A stretch of DNA of 64,000 nt, taken from assembly GCA_963677625.2 (NCBI GenBank), contig CAXXSW010000009.1, positions 62,001-126,000 on the forward strand, read 5' to 3'. The stretch is from UBA1351 sp963677625 (GTDB lineage Bacteria > Bacillota > Clostridia > Lachnospirales > Vallitaleaceae). The notes beneath the pieces were generated by a model that saw only the letters and a program-made list of their open reading frames with translations, had not been told where the DNA came from and searched no databases. The position numbers and the translations under genes were made by a program. Shown here piece by piece: positions 52,581-61,487 of this stretch (position 1 is its first letter; each line of letters opens with the position of its first letter).

Positions 52581-52691
52581 AAAAGCAAAGAGGCTCCGCC
52601 TCGTTCGCTTTGCGATTGTTTTCGGTGAGAAAGGTTCCTTGACATTTTATGAGATGTCTCAACTCATAAAATTTGAATAGAGAACTTTCCT
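52581..52691. repeat. Structured intergenic repeat, module 1, copy C
   Basis: Matches 30455-30569, with the GAGGC-TCC-GCCTC hairpin and CGTTCGCTTTGCGATTGTT identical, a variable stretch after it (TTCGGTGAG against GCGCCAG), then TTATGAGATG and AATAGAGAACTTTCCT. The remaining part of the gap (52692-52785) carries only the leader of the APC permease. Confidence 0.8.
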
Positions 52692-52785
52692 ATAAACAAA
52701 AAAAGCATCTGAGACAGAATGCACAAGCTGACAATTTGTGATAAGATAAGAGTAAAATAAAAGTAAAAGTGGAGGGACAATAGAT

Positions 52786-54042
52786 ATGAGTGATGAGAAT
52801 AAAAAAATGGGCTTTAATGCTACTTGGTCAATGGCCGTAGGTGGTATGGTCGGTGGTGGTATATTTTCAGTTCTAGGACTTATTATTAGCATAGCCGGAC
52901 AATGGGCTTGGCTAAGTTTTTTAATAGCAGGTATTATAGCTCTTATTTCAGCCTATAGCTACAGTCAATTATCCATAAAATACCAAAAAAGTGGCGGTGC
53001 TTTCACCTTTCTTAATGAAATCAATCATGAGGGCATCGCAGGTAGCCTATCATGGATATTAATTCTAGGCTATATTTTAACAATTTCAGTTTATGCCTTC
53101 ACCTTCGGTCATTATGTGGCACATGTGTTTAATTTAGGGGATTGGTTTCCACGGCTTCTATCATTTTCAATAATTGCGATTTTGGCTTTGGTAAATCTAA
53201 GAGGTGTAAGTGATTCTTCCAACTTAGAAATATTCACAGTATGGGGCAAGCTCTTTATTTTATTAGGACTATCCCTATTCGGTGTCCTTCATTGGAATCC
53301 CCAACAATTAACACAAGGGATTGAACCAAAAAGTTGGGATGTTGCCCTATTTGGAGCCGCAACCATCTTTATCGCTTACGAAGGCTTTCAATTGTTATCC
53401 TATGATTATGAAGATATAAAAAAACCTACGAAGACACTACCTCAAGCTACAATTTCAGCGGTTATAGCCGTGATTTGTATCTACATATTAGTGGCAGTAG
53501 GGGCTACCATGTTGGTTGGCGCAGAAACATTGATTGAAGAAAAGGAAGTCGCATTATCTATAGCAGGTAAGCAAGCCTTTGGCATGACAGGTTTAATCTT
53601 AGTAACCATTGCCGCTGCATTTTCAACTGGTTCGGCCATCAATGCCACCTTGTTTTCAACGAGTCGTTTGATGGAAACCGTCGCTAAAAAGAAAGATTTA
53701 CCTGATATTTTTATTAAAGAGAATAAATCAAGAATCCCTTATTTTGCCATTTTGATTATTGCAGGATTCTCCGCAGTACTTTCAATTATCGGATCCTTAA
53801 ATGCCTTGGTAGACGTGGCAAGCTTAATATTTCTGTTTACCTTTGCTACTGTAAATTATATTAGTTTTCAACAAAAGATGAAAAATAGATGGTTATCACT
53901 AATTGGTGCTATTGCTTGCGTGATAGCCATCTTGATTTCTTCTTATACACAACTTCAAAATAACCCTATCCTATTAATGATTATAGTCGTGTTTATTGGA
54001 TTAGCGTTTATTGGACGTCCCTTTATCTTAAAAAGAATGTAA
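52786..54042 (+). CDS. APC family amino acid permease
   Basis: 418 residues with about 11-12 hydrophobic segments. TM1 carries WSMAVGGMVGGGIFSVLGLI, the GxGIF loop of the superfamily; TM6 region reads LFGAATIFIAYEGFQLLSYD. Sequence style is closest to small bacterial APC members with broad or unknown amino acid range. GGAGGG lies 9 nt before the ATG. It overlaps the end of the convergent serine hydrolase gene by 15 bp. It is unrelated in position to the sugar locus and probably transcribed alone. Confidence 0.87.
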   Translation: MSDENKKMGFNATWSMAVGGMVGGGIFSVLGLIISIAGQWAWLSFLIAGIIALISAYSYSQLSIKYQKSGGAFTFLNEINHEGIAGSLSWILILGYILTISVYAFTFGHYVAHVFNLGDWFPRLLSFSIIAILALVNLRGVSDSSNLEIFTVWGKLFILLGLSLFGVLHWNPQQLTQGIEPKSWDVALFGAATIFIAYEGFQLLSYDYEDIKKPTKTLPQATISAVIAVICIYILVAVGATMLVGAETLIEEKEVALSIAGKQAFGMTGLILVTIAAAFSTGSAINATLFSTSRLMETVAKKKDLPDIFIKENKSRIPYFAILIIAGFSAVLSIIGSLNALVDVASLIFLFTFATVNYISFQQKMKNRWLSLIGAIACVIAILISSYTQLQNNPILLMIIVVFIGLAFIGRPFILKRM

Positions 54043-55008
54043 TAGAGGTTCTATATCTTTTCTTATGAAATCAATTATATCTGTTACTCTTGGTCTAAAG
54101 GTCGCTGTAATAGCTACAACAATTTCTTTGTCATAGTTATAATAAATAACATTGCCGCCATCTCCTATGGCGGCTACCACACCATTTTTTTCATCAATGA
54201 CCCACCATAATAAGCCATATGCCAAGTTCATTTCATTCCATAAGCTATGCTTGCTAATGCACTTCTTGACCCAGTCTTTAGAGACAATCTGTTTACCTTC
54301 CCACTGTCCATCATTCAACATCAATTGACCAATTTTAGTCATATCTCTTACACCTAAAGATAGTCCCCAGCCGGCGGTATTCACGCCCTTAGAATCTGCG
54401 ACCCAACCACTGATATTTCTCGACTTATTAAAGGCTAATTGTTCTTCCTTTGAAGTGAAAGTAATGACATCCTCAACTTCAATACTTAGTGGTTGAAATA
54501 AAAATTCTCTTGCAAATGCATACATAGATTGCCCACTAACCTGTTGAATAATACCTGATAAAATATCTGGCCCTACTAGAGGTGTATACTTAAAGTCACC
54601 AATCTTACCTTTTCCTCCCAGTAAGTCCAAAGAAACTTTCAAATAATCATCACTCTTAAAGTACTTTGTATAGGGTGCTGTTCGATATTTATAAGGTGCC
54701 GTCATCGTTAATATATCTTTTATAGTCACTTGATAAATGGTTTTTTCTCTTTGTTTCACTTCATAGTCCGGGAAAAAATCCAGCACCTTTTGATTGATAT
54801 CTTTAATCAGCCCTTTATCGAGAGCAATACCAATCAATATGGCAACAATACTTTTTGTTACAGAATAAATATGAAATTTATCCTTAGGACCAGTTCCATT
54901 AAAATACTCTTCATAAACAATATGGCCACTTTTTTGAACCATTAACCCTGTTATATTCTTATACTTCTTCTCAATTTTTTCTTCTAGTTGTTCAACGTTT
55001 TTTATCAT
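54028..55008 (-). CDS. Serine hydrolase, beta-lactamase/penicillin-binding-protein class C fold
   Basis: The start at 55008 (MIKNVEQLEEKIEKKYKNIT) has AGGAG 7 nt upstream. The 326-residue product has no signal peptide, so it is probably cytosolic. The active-site SxxK is SVTK (Ser49, Lys52) in FHIYSVTKSIVAILIGIALD; the second motif region is in GVNTAGWGLSLGVRDMTKIG, and the third is the AIGDGGNVIYYNYDKEIVVA stretch near the C terminus. Family members cleave esters, amides or peptides; no substrate can be assigned. A promoter and a double palindrome lie directly upstream. Confidence 0.87.
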   Translation of the reverse strand: MIKNVEQLEEKIEKKYKNITGLMVQKSGHIVYEEYFNGTGPKDKFHIYSVTKSIVAILIGIALDKGLIKDINQKVLDFFPDYEVKQREKTIYQVTIKDILTMTAPYKYRTAPYTKYFKSDDYLKVSLDLLGGKGKIGDFKYTPLVGPDILSGIIQQVSGQSMYAFAREFLFQPLSIEVEDVITFTSKEEQLAFNKSRNISGWVADSKGVNTAGWGLSLGVRDMTKIGQLMLNDGQWEGKQIVSKDWVKKCISKHSLWNEMNLAYGLLWWVIDEKNGVVAAIGDGGNVIYYNYDKEIVVAITATFRPRVTDIIDFIRKDIEPLLHSF

Positions 55009-55042
55009 ATCTTTACTCCTGACATTATACATTTATAGTTAC

Positions 55043-55065
55043 TAGAAGCGCTTCTATATAGAAGC
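55043..55065. promoter_or_regulatory. Two overlapping palindromes upstream of the serine hydrolase
   Basis: TAGAAGCGCTTCTA (55043-55056) and GCTTCTATATAGAAGC (55050-55065) are both perfect palindromes sharing the middle AGAAGC half site, so three half sites are arranged in series. The site overlaps the -10 box at 55063. The AAGCGCTT core fits a LacI-family or CcpA-like protein, and a LacI gene ends 36 bp away. Confidence 0.6.
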
Positions 55066-55091
55066 ATAATATGATTAAAAATTGATTTCAA
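55063..55091 (-). promoter_or_regulatory. Promoter of the serine hydrolase gene
   Basis: On the minus strand TTGAAA (55091-55086) and TATGCT (55068-55063), spacer 17 bp. Confidence 0.55.
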
Positions 55092-55100
55092 GGACTTTTT

Positions 55101-56147
55101 TTAATTTGTCACCATTATTTCAATTGATGATTCGCGTTGGACCAGTTCCGGCTTAAGAAGTATTTCAGCCTTATTAAATCGCTTATGTGTATTATAGTAA
55201 TCGAGAGATTCAACAGCATGCCTTGCTATATCTTCCAGACGGCAATAAACTGTAGACAAGGTAGGTGTCGTATAATTACCGATTTCAATGTTGTCAAAAC
55301 CGATAATTGAATAATCTTTGGGAACACGATAACCCATATCTCTAATTCCTTTGATTGCACCGACTGCCATAACATCATTGCCTGAGAAGACAGCCGTCAC
55401 TTTACTCTCCCCAATTATTTTATTTGCCAGCTTATATGCCCTTGCTTCTTGGAAATCACCTTGCCACACAAGCTTGTCATCATACTTGATTCCAAAATCC
55501 GACAAGGCTTTTTTATAGCCTTTTAGACGTTCAATTCCAGAAAGCTTTCTTAAGTCTCCGGTGATATGGCCAATACACTTATGTCCAAGCTGGATTAAAT
55601 GCTTTGTCGCTTCATACCCTCCAGTGAAATTATCCATGTTAATAAAAAGATTCTTGTCAGAAGCTCCCTTATCATCATGTTGCATATCAACAACAATCAT
55701 AGGATAAGCTAAGTCCATAAACCCCTTTACTTCTGCTGCGTGATTGAAGGCACCAATACATATACCACTAAAAATTGTACCACTGATAAATAGGCTCTTA
55801 GCCTCTTCCAACTGCTGATCACTTGTTACTATCGATACAAGAACCTGAAAACCACTAGAATTAGCTTTATCAATAATTAAAGTAGTCAGTGTCGAAAAAT
55901 ATGTACTTTTTGATACTCTGCTAGTAGAGTCTGAAATATCAATGTCCAATATAAATAAGCCGATGATACGACTATCTATCCCGGCTAACTGCCTGGCTGA
56001 TGCCACTGGTACATAATTATATTCTTTCATAGCAGCCAGAATTTTATCCCTCGTTTCTGCTTTGACTTTTGGATCATTGTTTATAACCCTAGACACTGTT
56101 GTCTTGGATACACCACATAAACTTGCTATTTCCTGACTTGTCATCAT
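55101..56147 (-). CDS. LacI-family transcriptional regulator
   Basis: 348 residues. Helix-turn-helix MTSQEIASLCGVSKTTVSRV, INNDPKVKAETRDKILAAMK, hinge YNYVPVASARQLAGIDSRII, then a sugar-sensing domain (GGYEATKHLIQLGHKCIGHI, TAVFSGNDVMAVGAIKGIRD, YSIIGFDNIEIGNYTTPTLS). It lies between the GH5 gene (upstream, 38 bp gap) and the serine hydrolase gene, all on the minus strand. The GGACGCGCGTCC palindrome in front of the GH5 gene and the AGAAGC repeats in front of the hydrolase are possible targets; they differ in sequence, so at most one is likely to be its own. AGAGGTGT precedes the start. Confidence 0.94.
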   Translation of the reverse strand: MMTSQEIASLCGVSKTTVSRVINNDPKVKAETRDKILAAMKEYNYVPVASARQLAGIDSRIIGLFILDIDISDSTSRVSKSTYFSTLTTLIIDKANSSGFQVLVSIVTSDQQLEEAKSLFISGTIFSGICIGAFNHAAEVKGFMDLAYPMIVVDMQHDDKGASDKNLFINMDNFTGGYEATKHLIQLGHKCIGHITGDLRKLSGIERLKGYKKALSDFGIKYDDKLVWQGDFQEARAYKLANKIIGESKVTAVFSGNDVMAVGAIKGIRDMGYRVPKDYSIIGFDNIEIGNYTTPTLSTVYCRLEDIARHAVESLDYYNTHKRFNKAEILLKPELVQRESSIEIMVTN

Positions 56148-56185
56148 ACACCTCTTGACACATAATAAATATCTGTTACTATAAC

Positions 56186-57217
56186 TTATTTTTTTCTAGT
56201 TAAGATATCAATTAATTCATTCGATAATGGTTTTCGGTTCTTATTATAGATTTCAAAATCCATTTCCTTATAGCTCCAAACAGCACCACCAATATCATAA
56301 GCCTCTAATAATTCAACATAGTCCTTATGCCATCTGACCCTTGAATCCAAATCAGCGAGGGCAATAACGCCGAACTCACCACAATATAGAGGACAGGCCT
56401 TCTTATCCTTAAAGTCAATTGCTGACTGCAGATCTTTAAGCAGCAATTCCTTATTTAATTTTAGATTATTGACCTCCATCATAAAGTCAAAACTTGGATT
56501 TTTCTTAACGAATGCTTCAATACCTTCGTATTGTCCTGGGTATTTTACAGCCCTGTTGTATGCCTTGGCACTATCCGACCAGCCTGCTTTCTGATGGGTG
56601 AAGAAAAAGGGATTATAAAAATGAAAATTGTAGACAATGTAATCATCCTCAATTTCAGCAATATTCTTGAGTTCGTCCGGACTATTATAATTGTTACCGC
56701 CAATATAAATCCATCTCTCTAAATCCACTTGTCTAATAGCTTTTACACATTCTAGCATAAGTCGATTCCACCTGCTACTATCAGGCTCTACTATCTCATT
56801 CAATATTTCAAAGGCTATATGGTCTCTTTCTTTCACATATCTCTTTGCCAAAAAACGCCAAATATCGATAAAGCGTTTTTGTTGGCTAGATTCCTCAAAC
56901 AAAGTATTTGTCCCTAAATCCTGAAAACGATATCCTGGAGCATGATGCATGTCCAAAACCATTCCTAGATGATATTTTTTACACCAATTCAGGCAATTAT
57001 CTATATACTTAAGGCCATCCTCTAAATAAGAACCCGGATTTTCATCTCTTTCAATGACAGGATAATCAAAAGGTACTCGAATATGGTCAAAGCCTGCCTC
57101 TGCAATGATTTCAATATCTTTTTCAACAATAAATGTATCAAAATGCTCTTTACTAAATTCTTTATACTGGGACAACCAACCACCAATATTGATACCTGCC
57201 TTATAACTAATCATCAT
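56186..57217 (-). CDS. GH5 family glycoside hydrolase, cytosolic
   Basis: 343 residues with no signal peptide. GINIGGWLSQYKEF at the start, FDHIRVPFDYPVIERDENPG, VLDMHHAPGYRF, acid/base Glu in AFEILNEIVEPDSSRWN, VYNFHFYNPFFFTHQ, and nucleophile Glu in CPLYCGEFGVIALAD give the full GH5 pattern. Enzymes like this cut beta-linked gluco- or manno-oligosaccharides; being inside the cell, it would act on imported short chains. No transporter lies beside it. It has its own promoter and a perfect 16-bp palindromic operator, and shares a transcript with the LacI gene that follows. Confidence 0.9.
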   Translation of the reverse strand: MMISYKAGINIGGWLSQYKEFSKEHFDTFIVEKDIEIIAEAGFDHIRVPFDYPVIERDENPGSYLEDGLKYIDNCLNWCKKYHLGMVLDMHHAPGYRFQDLGTNTLFEESSQQKRFIDIWRFLAKRYVKERDHIAFEILNEIVEPDSSRWNRLMLECVKAIRQVDLERWIYIGGNNYNSPDELKNIAEIEDDYIVYNFHFYNPFFFTHQKAGWSDSAKAYNRAVKYPGQYEGIEAFVKKNPSFDFMMEVNNLKLNKELLLKDLQSAIDFKDKKACPLYCGEFGVIALADLDSRVRWHKDYVELLEAYDIGGAVWSYKEMDFEIYNKNRKPLSNELIDILTRKK

Positions 57218-57308
57218 TCATTTACCTCACTTATTCTTACATTTGTATTATAAACATCCCTACTAGAGCTTTTCTCATAGCACCCACATCTCACTATAGA
57301 AAGCAATT

Positions 57309-57324
57309 ATGGACGCGCGTCCAT
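57309..57324. promoter_or_regulatory. Palindromic operator before the GH5 gene
   Basis: ATGGACGCGCGTCCAT is a perfect 16-bp palindrome with central CG, about 9 bp after the -10 box. Most likely bound by the LacI-family regulator encoded directly downstream of the GH5 gene. Its GC-rich core stands out in this AT-rich sequence. Confidence 0.7.
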
Positions 57325-57332
57325 TTCATAAA

Positions 57333-57361
57333 AATATACCACACTATCTACTTTTTCGCAA
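57333..57361 (-). promoter_or_regulatory. Promoter of the GH5-LacI genes
   Basis: On the minus strand TTGCGA (57361-57356) and TATATT (57338-57333), spacer 17 bp. Confidence 0.6.
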
Positions 57362-57407
57362 AGAATTTGTTCTAACAAAGGACCTGATATTGAACCTCAC
57401 TAGAACT

Positions 57408-58040
57408 TTAGCCAAGTCCTGGGAAAAGAGCCAATGTCCCTGCTGCAATCATTTGGACGGCAAGAACAGTTAAAAGCAGTCCCATCATACGAGTTATCAA
57501 ATTAATTGTCGTTTGGGGTAACTTATTATTAATCCACGCTGCATTATGGAAAAGCACATAGGTGATGAATATAATCACAGTGAAGGCAGCCATAGACATT
57601 AAAGCACCTTCAATATTTGATGAATAACTTCCTGCCAAGGCCATAACGGTAGTAATGGTTCCCGGCCCTGCCAAAATAGGAGTCGCAAGCGGAACTACTG
57701 CAATATCATCTTTTTCCACACTTTCGGCATGTTCTTCTGTACTTGGATGATGAACACGGGATGATTTTCCCTGTAATAAATTATATGCAATAAAGAACAG
57801 CAAAATACCACCTGCAACCCTAAATGCATCAAGCGTTATACCTAGTGCTTTCAGAATAAAGGGTCCTAATATTACAAAAAACAATATGATAAAAAAAGCA
57901 AACAAGGTGGACCTCCTTGCTAAAGCTCTTTGTTCTTCTTGAGTCTGATCACTAGTCAGTGCAATGAAGATGGGAATGTTGGCAATTGGATTCATAATGG
58001 CAAAAATAGATACTAAAGCTGTTATCATAAACGTAATCAA
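57408..58040 (-). CDS. MarC family integral membrane protein
   Basis: A TTG at 58040 is 9 nt after AGGAGG and gives MITFMITALVSIFAIMNPIA, the usual MarC N terminus; ATG codons further upstream (58073) would put the ribosome site inside the coding region. The product is 210 residues with six hydrophobic segments, and has the family motifs NPIANIPIFIALT and VPLATPILAGPGTITTVMAL. MarC proteins (UPF0056) were once linked to antibiotic resistance, but this was not upheld; some relatives move amino acids. The function is unknown. Confidence 0.9.
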   Translation of the reverse strand: MITFMITALVSIFAIMNPIANIPIFIALTSDQTQEEQRALARRSTLFAFFIILFFVILGPFILKALGITLDAFRVAGGILLFFIAYNLLQGKSSRVHHPSTEEHAESVEKDDIAVVPLATPILAGPGTITTVMALAGSYSSNIEGALMSMAAFTVIIFITYVLFHNAAWINNKLPQTTINLITRMMGLLLTVLAVQMIAAGTLALFPGLG

Positions 58041-58216
58041 TTTGTACTTCCTCCTGTTCTTTCTTTTCATCATTATATCATAACTAAAAGGAAATTCATT
58101 ATATCAAATAATTAAATAGCTCTTGGTAAAGAGTTAATGCGTCCATAGTTTCTTTATGATAAAATATGATGGTTAGGATGATAGGATTTCACATATTTAC
58201 TAGCAGAGGAGAAAGA

Positions 58217-59068
58217 ATGTACGAATACAAAAGCATGATAGACATCGACATAAAAACAATTCACGATGCATTCATCGATGCATTTTCGGAGTACGAAGTA
58301 AAAATGGATATGCCTTTAGAAAAACTACAAGAAATGATGAAGACTAGAAGTTTTGATAAAAAATATTCATTAGGCTGTTTTGATAAAGATAAACTGGTTG
58401 GCTTTAGCCTATCTGGGTATCGAGTGATTAATGGATTACGATACTGCTATGATACGGCAACAGGTATAAGGCAAGCATATCAAAATAAGCATATAGGAAA
58501 AGACTTAATCACAAATTTAGTGACCATGCTTAGAAAAAATGGAATCGATTATTTCTTACTGGAAGTTCTTGAAAATAATAAATCGGCACAAAAAATATAC
58601 CTAAATGGTGGATTTGAAATAACTCGAAAATTAAATTGTTATATCATGACGAAAAAATTTGATGTGAACTATAATAGTGATTATCAATTCTCATATGACC
58701 CTAAATTTTTAGAAAGCATTAACGAGCAAGAGTTTAACTCATATGAACCTAGCTGGCAGAATAAGATTGAATCATATAACCAGTGTAAGGAAAAATATAA
58801 GGTTATAAGTTTAAATATCAAAGGTGAATTAATAGGCTACCTTATAGTCCATAAAACAAACGGTAATATCATGCAAATTGGTATCAGTAAGAATAAAAGA
58901 GACAAGGGTTTTGAGCAAATCCTCTTAGGAGAAATGCAACATACTTTAAAACTGGATAAGTACAGTTTGCTAAATGTAGAAGATGACTCATACATAGACC
59001 ATAAAGTAAAGGACATAGGATTTGAAAATAGCGTAAACCAATACGAGATGCAAATGAAAATAAGTTAA
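58217..59068 (+). CDS. GNAT family N-acetyltransferase
   Basis: The start at 58217 (MYEYKSMIDIDIKTIHDAFI) has GGAG 6 nt upstream; a longer frame to 58166 has none. The product has 283 residues. The first half is a full GNAT fold: VGFSLSGYRVINGLRYCYDT, acetyl-CoA loop GIRQAYQNKHIGKDLI (R-x-x-Y-Q-N-K-H-I-G-K), and ENNKSAQKIYLNGGFEITRK. The second half (about 165-283) looks like a degenerate second GNAT unit (GELIGYLIVHKTNGNIMQIG), so this is probably a tandem GNAT with one active site. The acceptor is unknown. A strong terminator follows. Confidence 0.88.
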   Translation: MYEYKSMIDIDIKTIHDAFIDAFSEYEVKMDMPLEKLQEMMKTRSFDKKYSLGCFDKDKLVGFSLSGYRVINGLRYCYDTATGIRQAYQNKHIGKDLITNLVTMLRKNGIDYFLLEVLENNKSAQKIYLNGGFEITRKLNCYIMTKKFDVNYNSDYQFSYDPKFLESINEQEFNSYEPSWQNKIESYNQCKEKYKVISLNIKGELIGYLIVHKTNGNIMQIGISKNKRDKGFEQILLGEMQHTLKLDKYSLLNVEDDSYIDHKVKDIGFENSVNQYEMQMKIS

Positions 59069-59134
59069 TTAGTTTCTATGGAAGCCGAGAAGTGTTTAGC
59101 TCACCTAAAAAGCTATAAGTCAATCATATGATAA

Positions 59135-59175
59135 AAGAGTGCTGTAAACTTTAACTCATGTTTTACAGCACTCTT
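59135..59175. terminator. Bidirectional terminator between the GNAT gene and the heme operon
   Basis: AAGAGTGCTGTAAA (59135-59148) and TTTACAGCACTCTT (59162-59175) form a perfect 14-bp stem with a 13-base loop. It can end both the plus-strand GNAT transcript and the minus-strand operon, whose last stop codon is at 59200. Confidence 0.88.
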
Positions 59176-59199
59176 CCTATTACAGGTATACTCCTTAAG

Positions 59200-60462
59200 T
59201 TACATTGTTTTAAACTGAATCATGACATCCGCCATATCATCAATGATATTGTTACCAAAAAAGAATCCGTCTCCAGTAAACTGATAATCAAAGGATCCTG
59301 TTCTCAAATAACCAGCTTCCTCATATTTCCTAATAAGGTGTCTGAAATTTTTATCATCTCGTATTGGTCCTAATTCATCAAGCAAATCAAAGCTTATCCT
59401 TCCATACTGGAGGGCATTAACCACCTTTTCTACTCTCAAGTAATCTTCAGACACCATCCGCCCCCTTGCCGATATGGGTACTTCAGAACTGATGATCTTA
59501 TCTGATTCATGATTAAACAGGGAATACCTGCCAATACGTCCACCAGCTTTTACCCCAATTGGTATACAGTAACCACCGTCATGTTTAACTTGGATATACT
59601 TGTACTCATCTCGTCTTTCCTTGATTAATTTTGTCAACTCAAACATCTCATATCCATAATCTCCCAAACGATTAAGAATCCTATCAAAAAAAGCTTTCTC
59701 TCTAGACAGGTCTTCCATCAAACGCAAATCCTCATCCCTAATGCTTTTAGCCAATGGTGTATCATCATGTATCATCAAGGCATAAAAGCTCAGTCCTGCA
59801 AGATCTAAATCAATAATTCTTCTTAAATCCGCTTCCAACTTTTCCATGGTCTGGCCTGGATAATTATAAATAAGATCCATGTTCGTATTAGGTATTACAT
59901 GTCTCATTTGTTCAAGCCTTGAAGCAGCAAAATCACCTGAGCCTCTTCTATTCATCTGTTTTCTACCCTTATCATCAAAGGTCTGAATACCTACACTCAG
60001 CCTATTTACACCTTGACCTGACAAGGCTTTTAGCATATCCTCATCCATTTCTGTTGCTGATGTTTCCACACTGATTTCAGCTTTTTTATCAAGAGGAATG
60101 ACTTTGTGAATATGGTCAAGAATCCTATCCATTTGCTGTGGACGCAAGGCTGTTGGTGTCCCTCCACCAAAATAAATACTGTCAAAGGGCTTGGTCTGAA
60201 TGCATGCAAAATCCTTGATCCGATCAATATGATTAATAACATACTTATCGTAAGATGCTTTTGGCACATGGGAATACTTACTAAAGGGACAAAAGCTACA
60301 TACTTTCATGCAATACGGTACATGAATATATAAGGTCTTGCTCTTGTCATCCTCAGTATTTAATTTTTTCTTCAAATAGTCTTCCGGTCTTTCTCCCGTA
60401 CCAAAGGCTTCCTTCAGTCGGCGGTTAGCATCGTGATGAGACCTGTATCTTGTCTTAAACAT
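59200..60462 (-). CDS. hmuW: Radical SAM heme-utilisation protein (HmuW/ChuW/HutW-like)
   Basis: 420 residues. The iron-sulphur motif C-x3-C-x2-C is Cys51, Cys55, Cys58 in IHVPYCMKVCSFCPFSKYSH, with GGGTPTALRPQQMDRIL (SAM-binding GGGTP) and a HemN/HemW-like barrel; SVGIQTFDDKGRKQMNRRGS and NMDLIYNYPGQTMEKLE follow. HemN-like proteins encoded inside heme-uptake operons (ChuW, HutW, HmuW) open heme without oxygen to give anaerobilin and iron. Context here (ABC transporter plus flavodoxin) favours this over porphyrin synthesis. Its ATG shares a base with the stop of the binding-protein gene (TAATG). It is the last gene of the operon. Confidence 0.85.
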   Translation of the reverse strand: MFKTRYRSHHDANRRLKEAFGTGERPEDYLKKKLNTEDDKSKTLYIHVPYCMKVCSFCPFSKYSHVPKASYDKYVINHIDRIKDFACIQTKPFDSIYFGGGTPTALRPQQMDRILDHIHKVIPLDKKAEISVETSATEMDEDMLKALSGQGVNRLSVGIQTFDDKGRKQMNRRGSGDFAASRLEQMRHVIPNTNMDLIYNYPGQTMEKLEADLRRIIDLDLAGLSFYALMIHDDTPLAKSIRDEDLRLMEDLSREKAFFDRILNRLGDYGYEMFELTKLIKERRDEYKYIQVKHDGGYCIPIGVKAGGRIGRYSLFNHESDKIISSEVPISARGRMVSEDYLRVEKVVNALQYGRISFDLLDELGPIRDDKNFRHLIRKYEEAGYLRTGSFDYQFTGDGFFFGNNIIDDMADVMIQFKTM

Positions 60463-61487
60463 TAGAATTGGTCCGGGTAGAGGATCTTAGCCATTTCCTT
60501 ATATGCAGTCCCATATTCTAAATTTGGTTTATAGTGAAATAAGTCCCTATCCAAGAAAATATAATTACCATTCTTAACAGCTTTCAAGGCTTGCCATGCT
60601 GGATCATTCTCAAGGTTTGCCGCTAGATTCTCTTTAACTTTCTCAATACTAGTCATAGACTGAACAAGAATGTAATCAGGATCCATTTCCAGAACTTTCT
60701 CCATAGAGAAATCAATAGATGTCACTCCATCCTCAACTTCACCAAAACTATCCCCAATATTAACTGCACCTAGCTGTTCAAGAATTTGTCCGTTGCTTGT
60801 TGATGATAGATAAGTCTTATAGCTTTTTGACGTACCGAAAATCAAAAGCACTGTTTTTTCTTCCTCTTTTGGGACTTGTTGAACCACATTGATGATATCC
60901 TCCATAACCTTTGTACCATATTCTTCATATAGCTCTGGTTGTCCATTAAGCTCTGAGAAAATCTTGACGAATTTCAGATAGTCCTCAAAGGTATTATATT
61001 CTAAAGCAATATAGTCAATATCATGTTCTTTTAATATATCAATAATAGAAGCAGATTGATTGGTGTAACGAAGAAAAACCATATCAGGCTCAAGTTCTAG
61101 AAGCAATTCTACATTGGGTTCTTTAAAACTTCCGACACCTGGAACATCAAGAAAAGCTTCAGGTAAATTGGTATCTGAATCAAGACGGCCAACCAAGTCG
61201 CCTCCACAGTTGTACCAAATATCAATATATGAGTTATACAAACCGATAACCCGTTCAGGATTTTTCTTAATACTAACTTGTTCACCTGAACCATCGGTGA
61301 AAGTAACCATATCTTCAGTAACTTGAACCTCTCTTGCTAACGCTTCATAATCATACTTAAAGTCCTCTTTAACCTCTTCCTTCTTTGCACTTGCAGCACC
61401 CTCTCCTTTATCGCTCTCATCTGCACCGCAACCTGCCAACATTGATAGTGTCAAAACTAACATAAGTAATAGACTTATTTTTTTCAT
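60462..61487 (-). CDS. hmuT: Heme/iron ABC transporter substrate-binding lipoprotein (HmuT-like)
   Basis: The start at 61487 (MKKISLLLML) has AAGGAGG 6 nt upstream and overlaps the ATPase stop by 4 bp. The 341-residue product has a lipoprotein signal ending SMLAGC, a charged linker, then a class III (FepB/BtuF) binding fold: SIKKNPERVIGLYNSYIDIW, GSFKEPNVELLLELEPDMVF, YNTFEDYLKFVKIFSELNGQ, KTVLLIFGTSKSYKTYLSST, GDSFGEVEDGVTSIDFSMEK and VKNGNYIFLDRDLFHYKPNL. Cargo is heme, siderophore or corrinoid in this class; heme is favoured by the radical-SAM neighbour. Confidence 0.88.
   Translation of the reverse strand: MKKISLLLMLVLTLSMLAGCGADESDKGEGAASAKKEEVKEDFKYDYEALAREVQVTEDMVTFTDGSGEQVSIKKNPERVIGLYNSYIDIWYNCGGDLVGRLDSDTNLPEAFLDVPGVGSFKEPNVELLLELEPDMVFLRYTNQSASIIDILKEHDIDYIALEYNTFEDYLKFVKIFSELNGQPELYEEYGTKVMEDIINVVQQVPKEEEKTVLLIFGTSKSYKTYLSSTSNGQILEQLGAVNIGDSFGEVEDGVTSIDFSMEKVLEMDPDYILVQSMTSIEKVKENLAANLENDPAWQALKAVKNGNYIFLDRDLFHYKPNLEYGTAYKEMAKILYPDQF

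Noticed and set aside
52451..52645. 64-codon minus-strand frame
   Set aside because: Runs through the structured repeat modules; the frame is not kept in the other copies, so it is not a gene.
59200..60462. HemN/HemW assignment for the radical-SAM protein
   Set aside because: Sequence alone would allow it, but the gene is translationally coupled to a heme/iron-type ABC transporter and a flavodoxin, which fits heme opening better.
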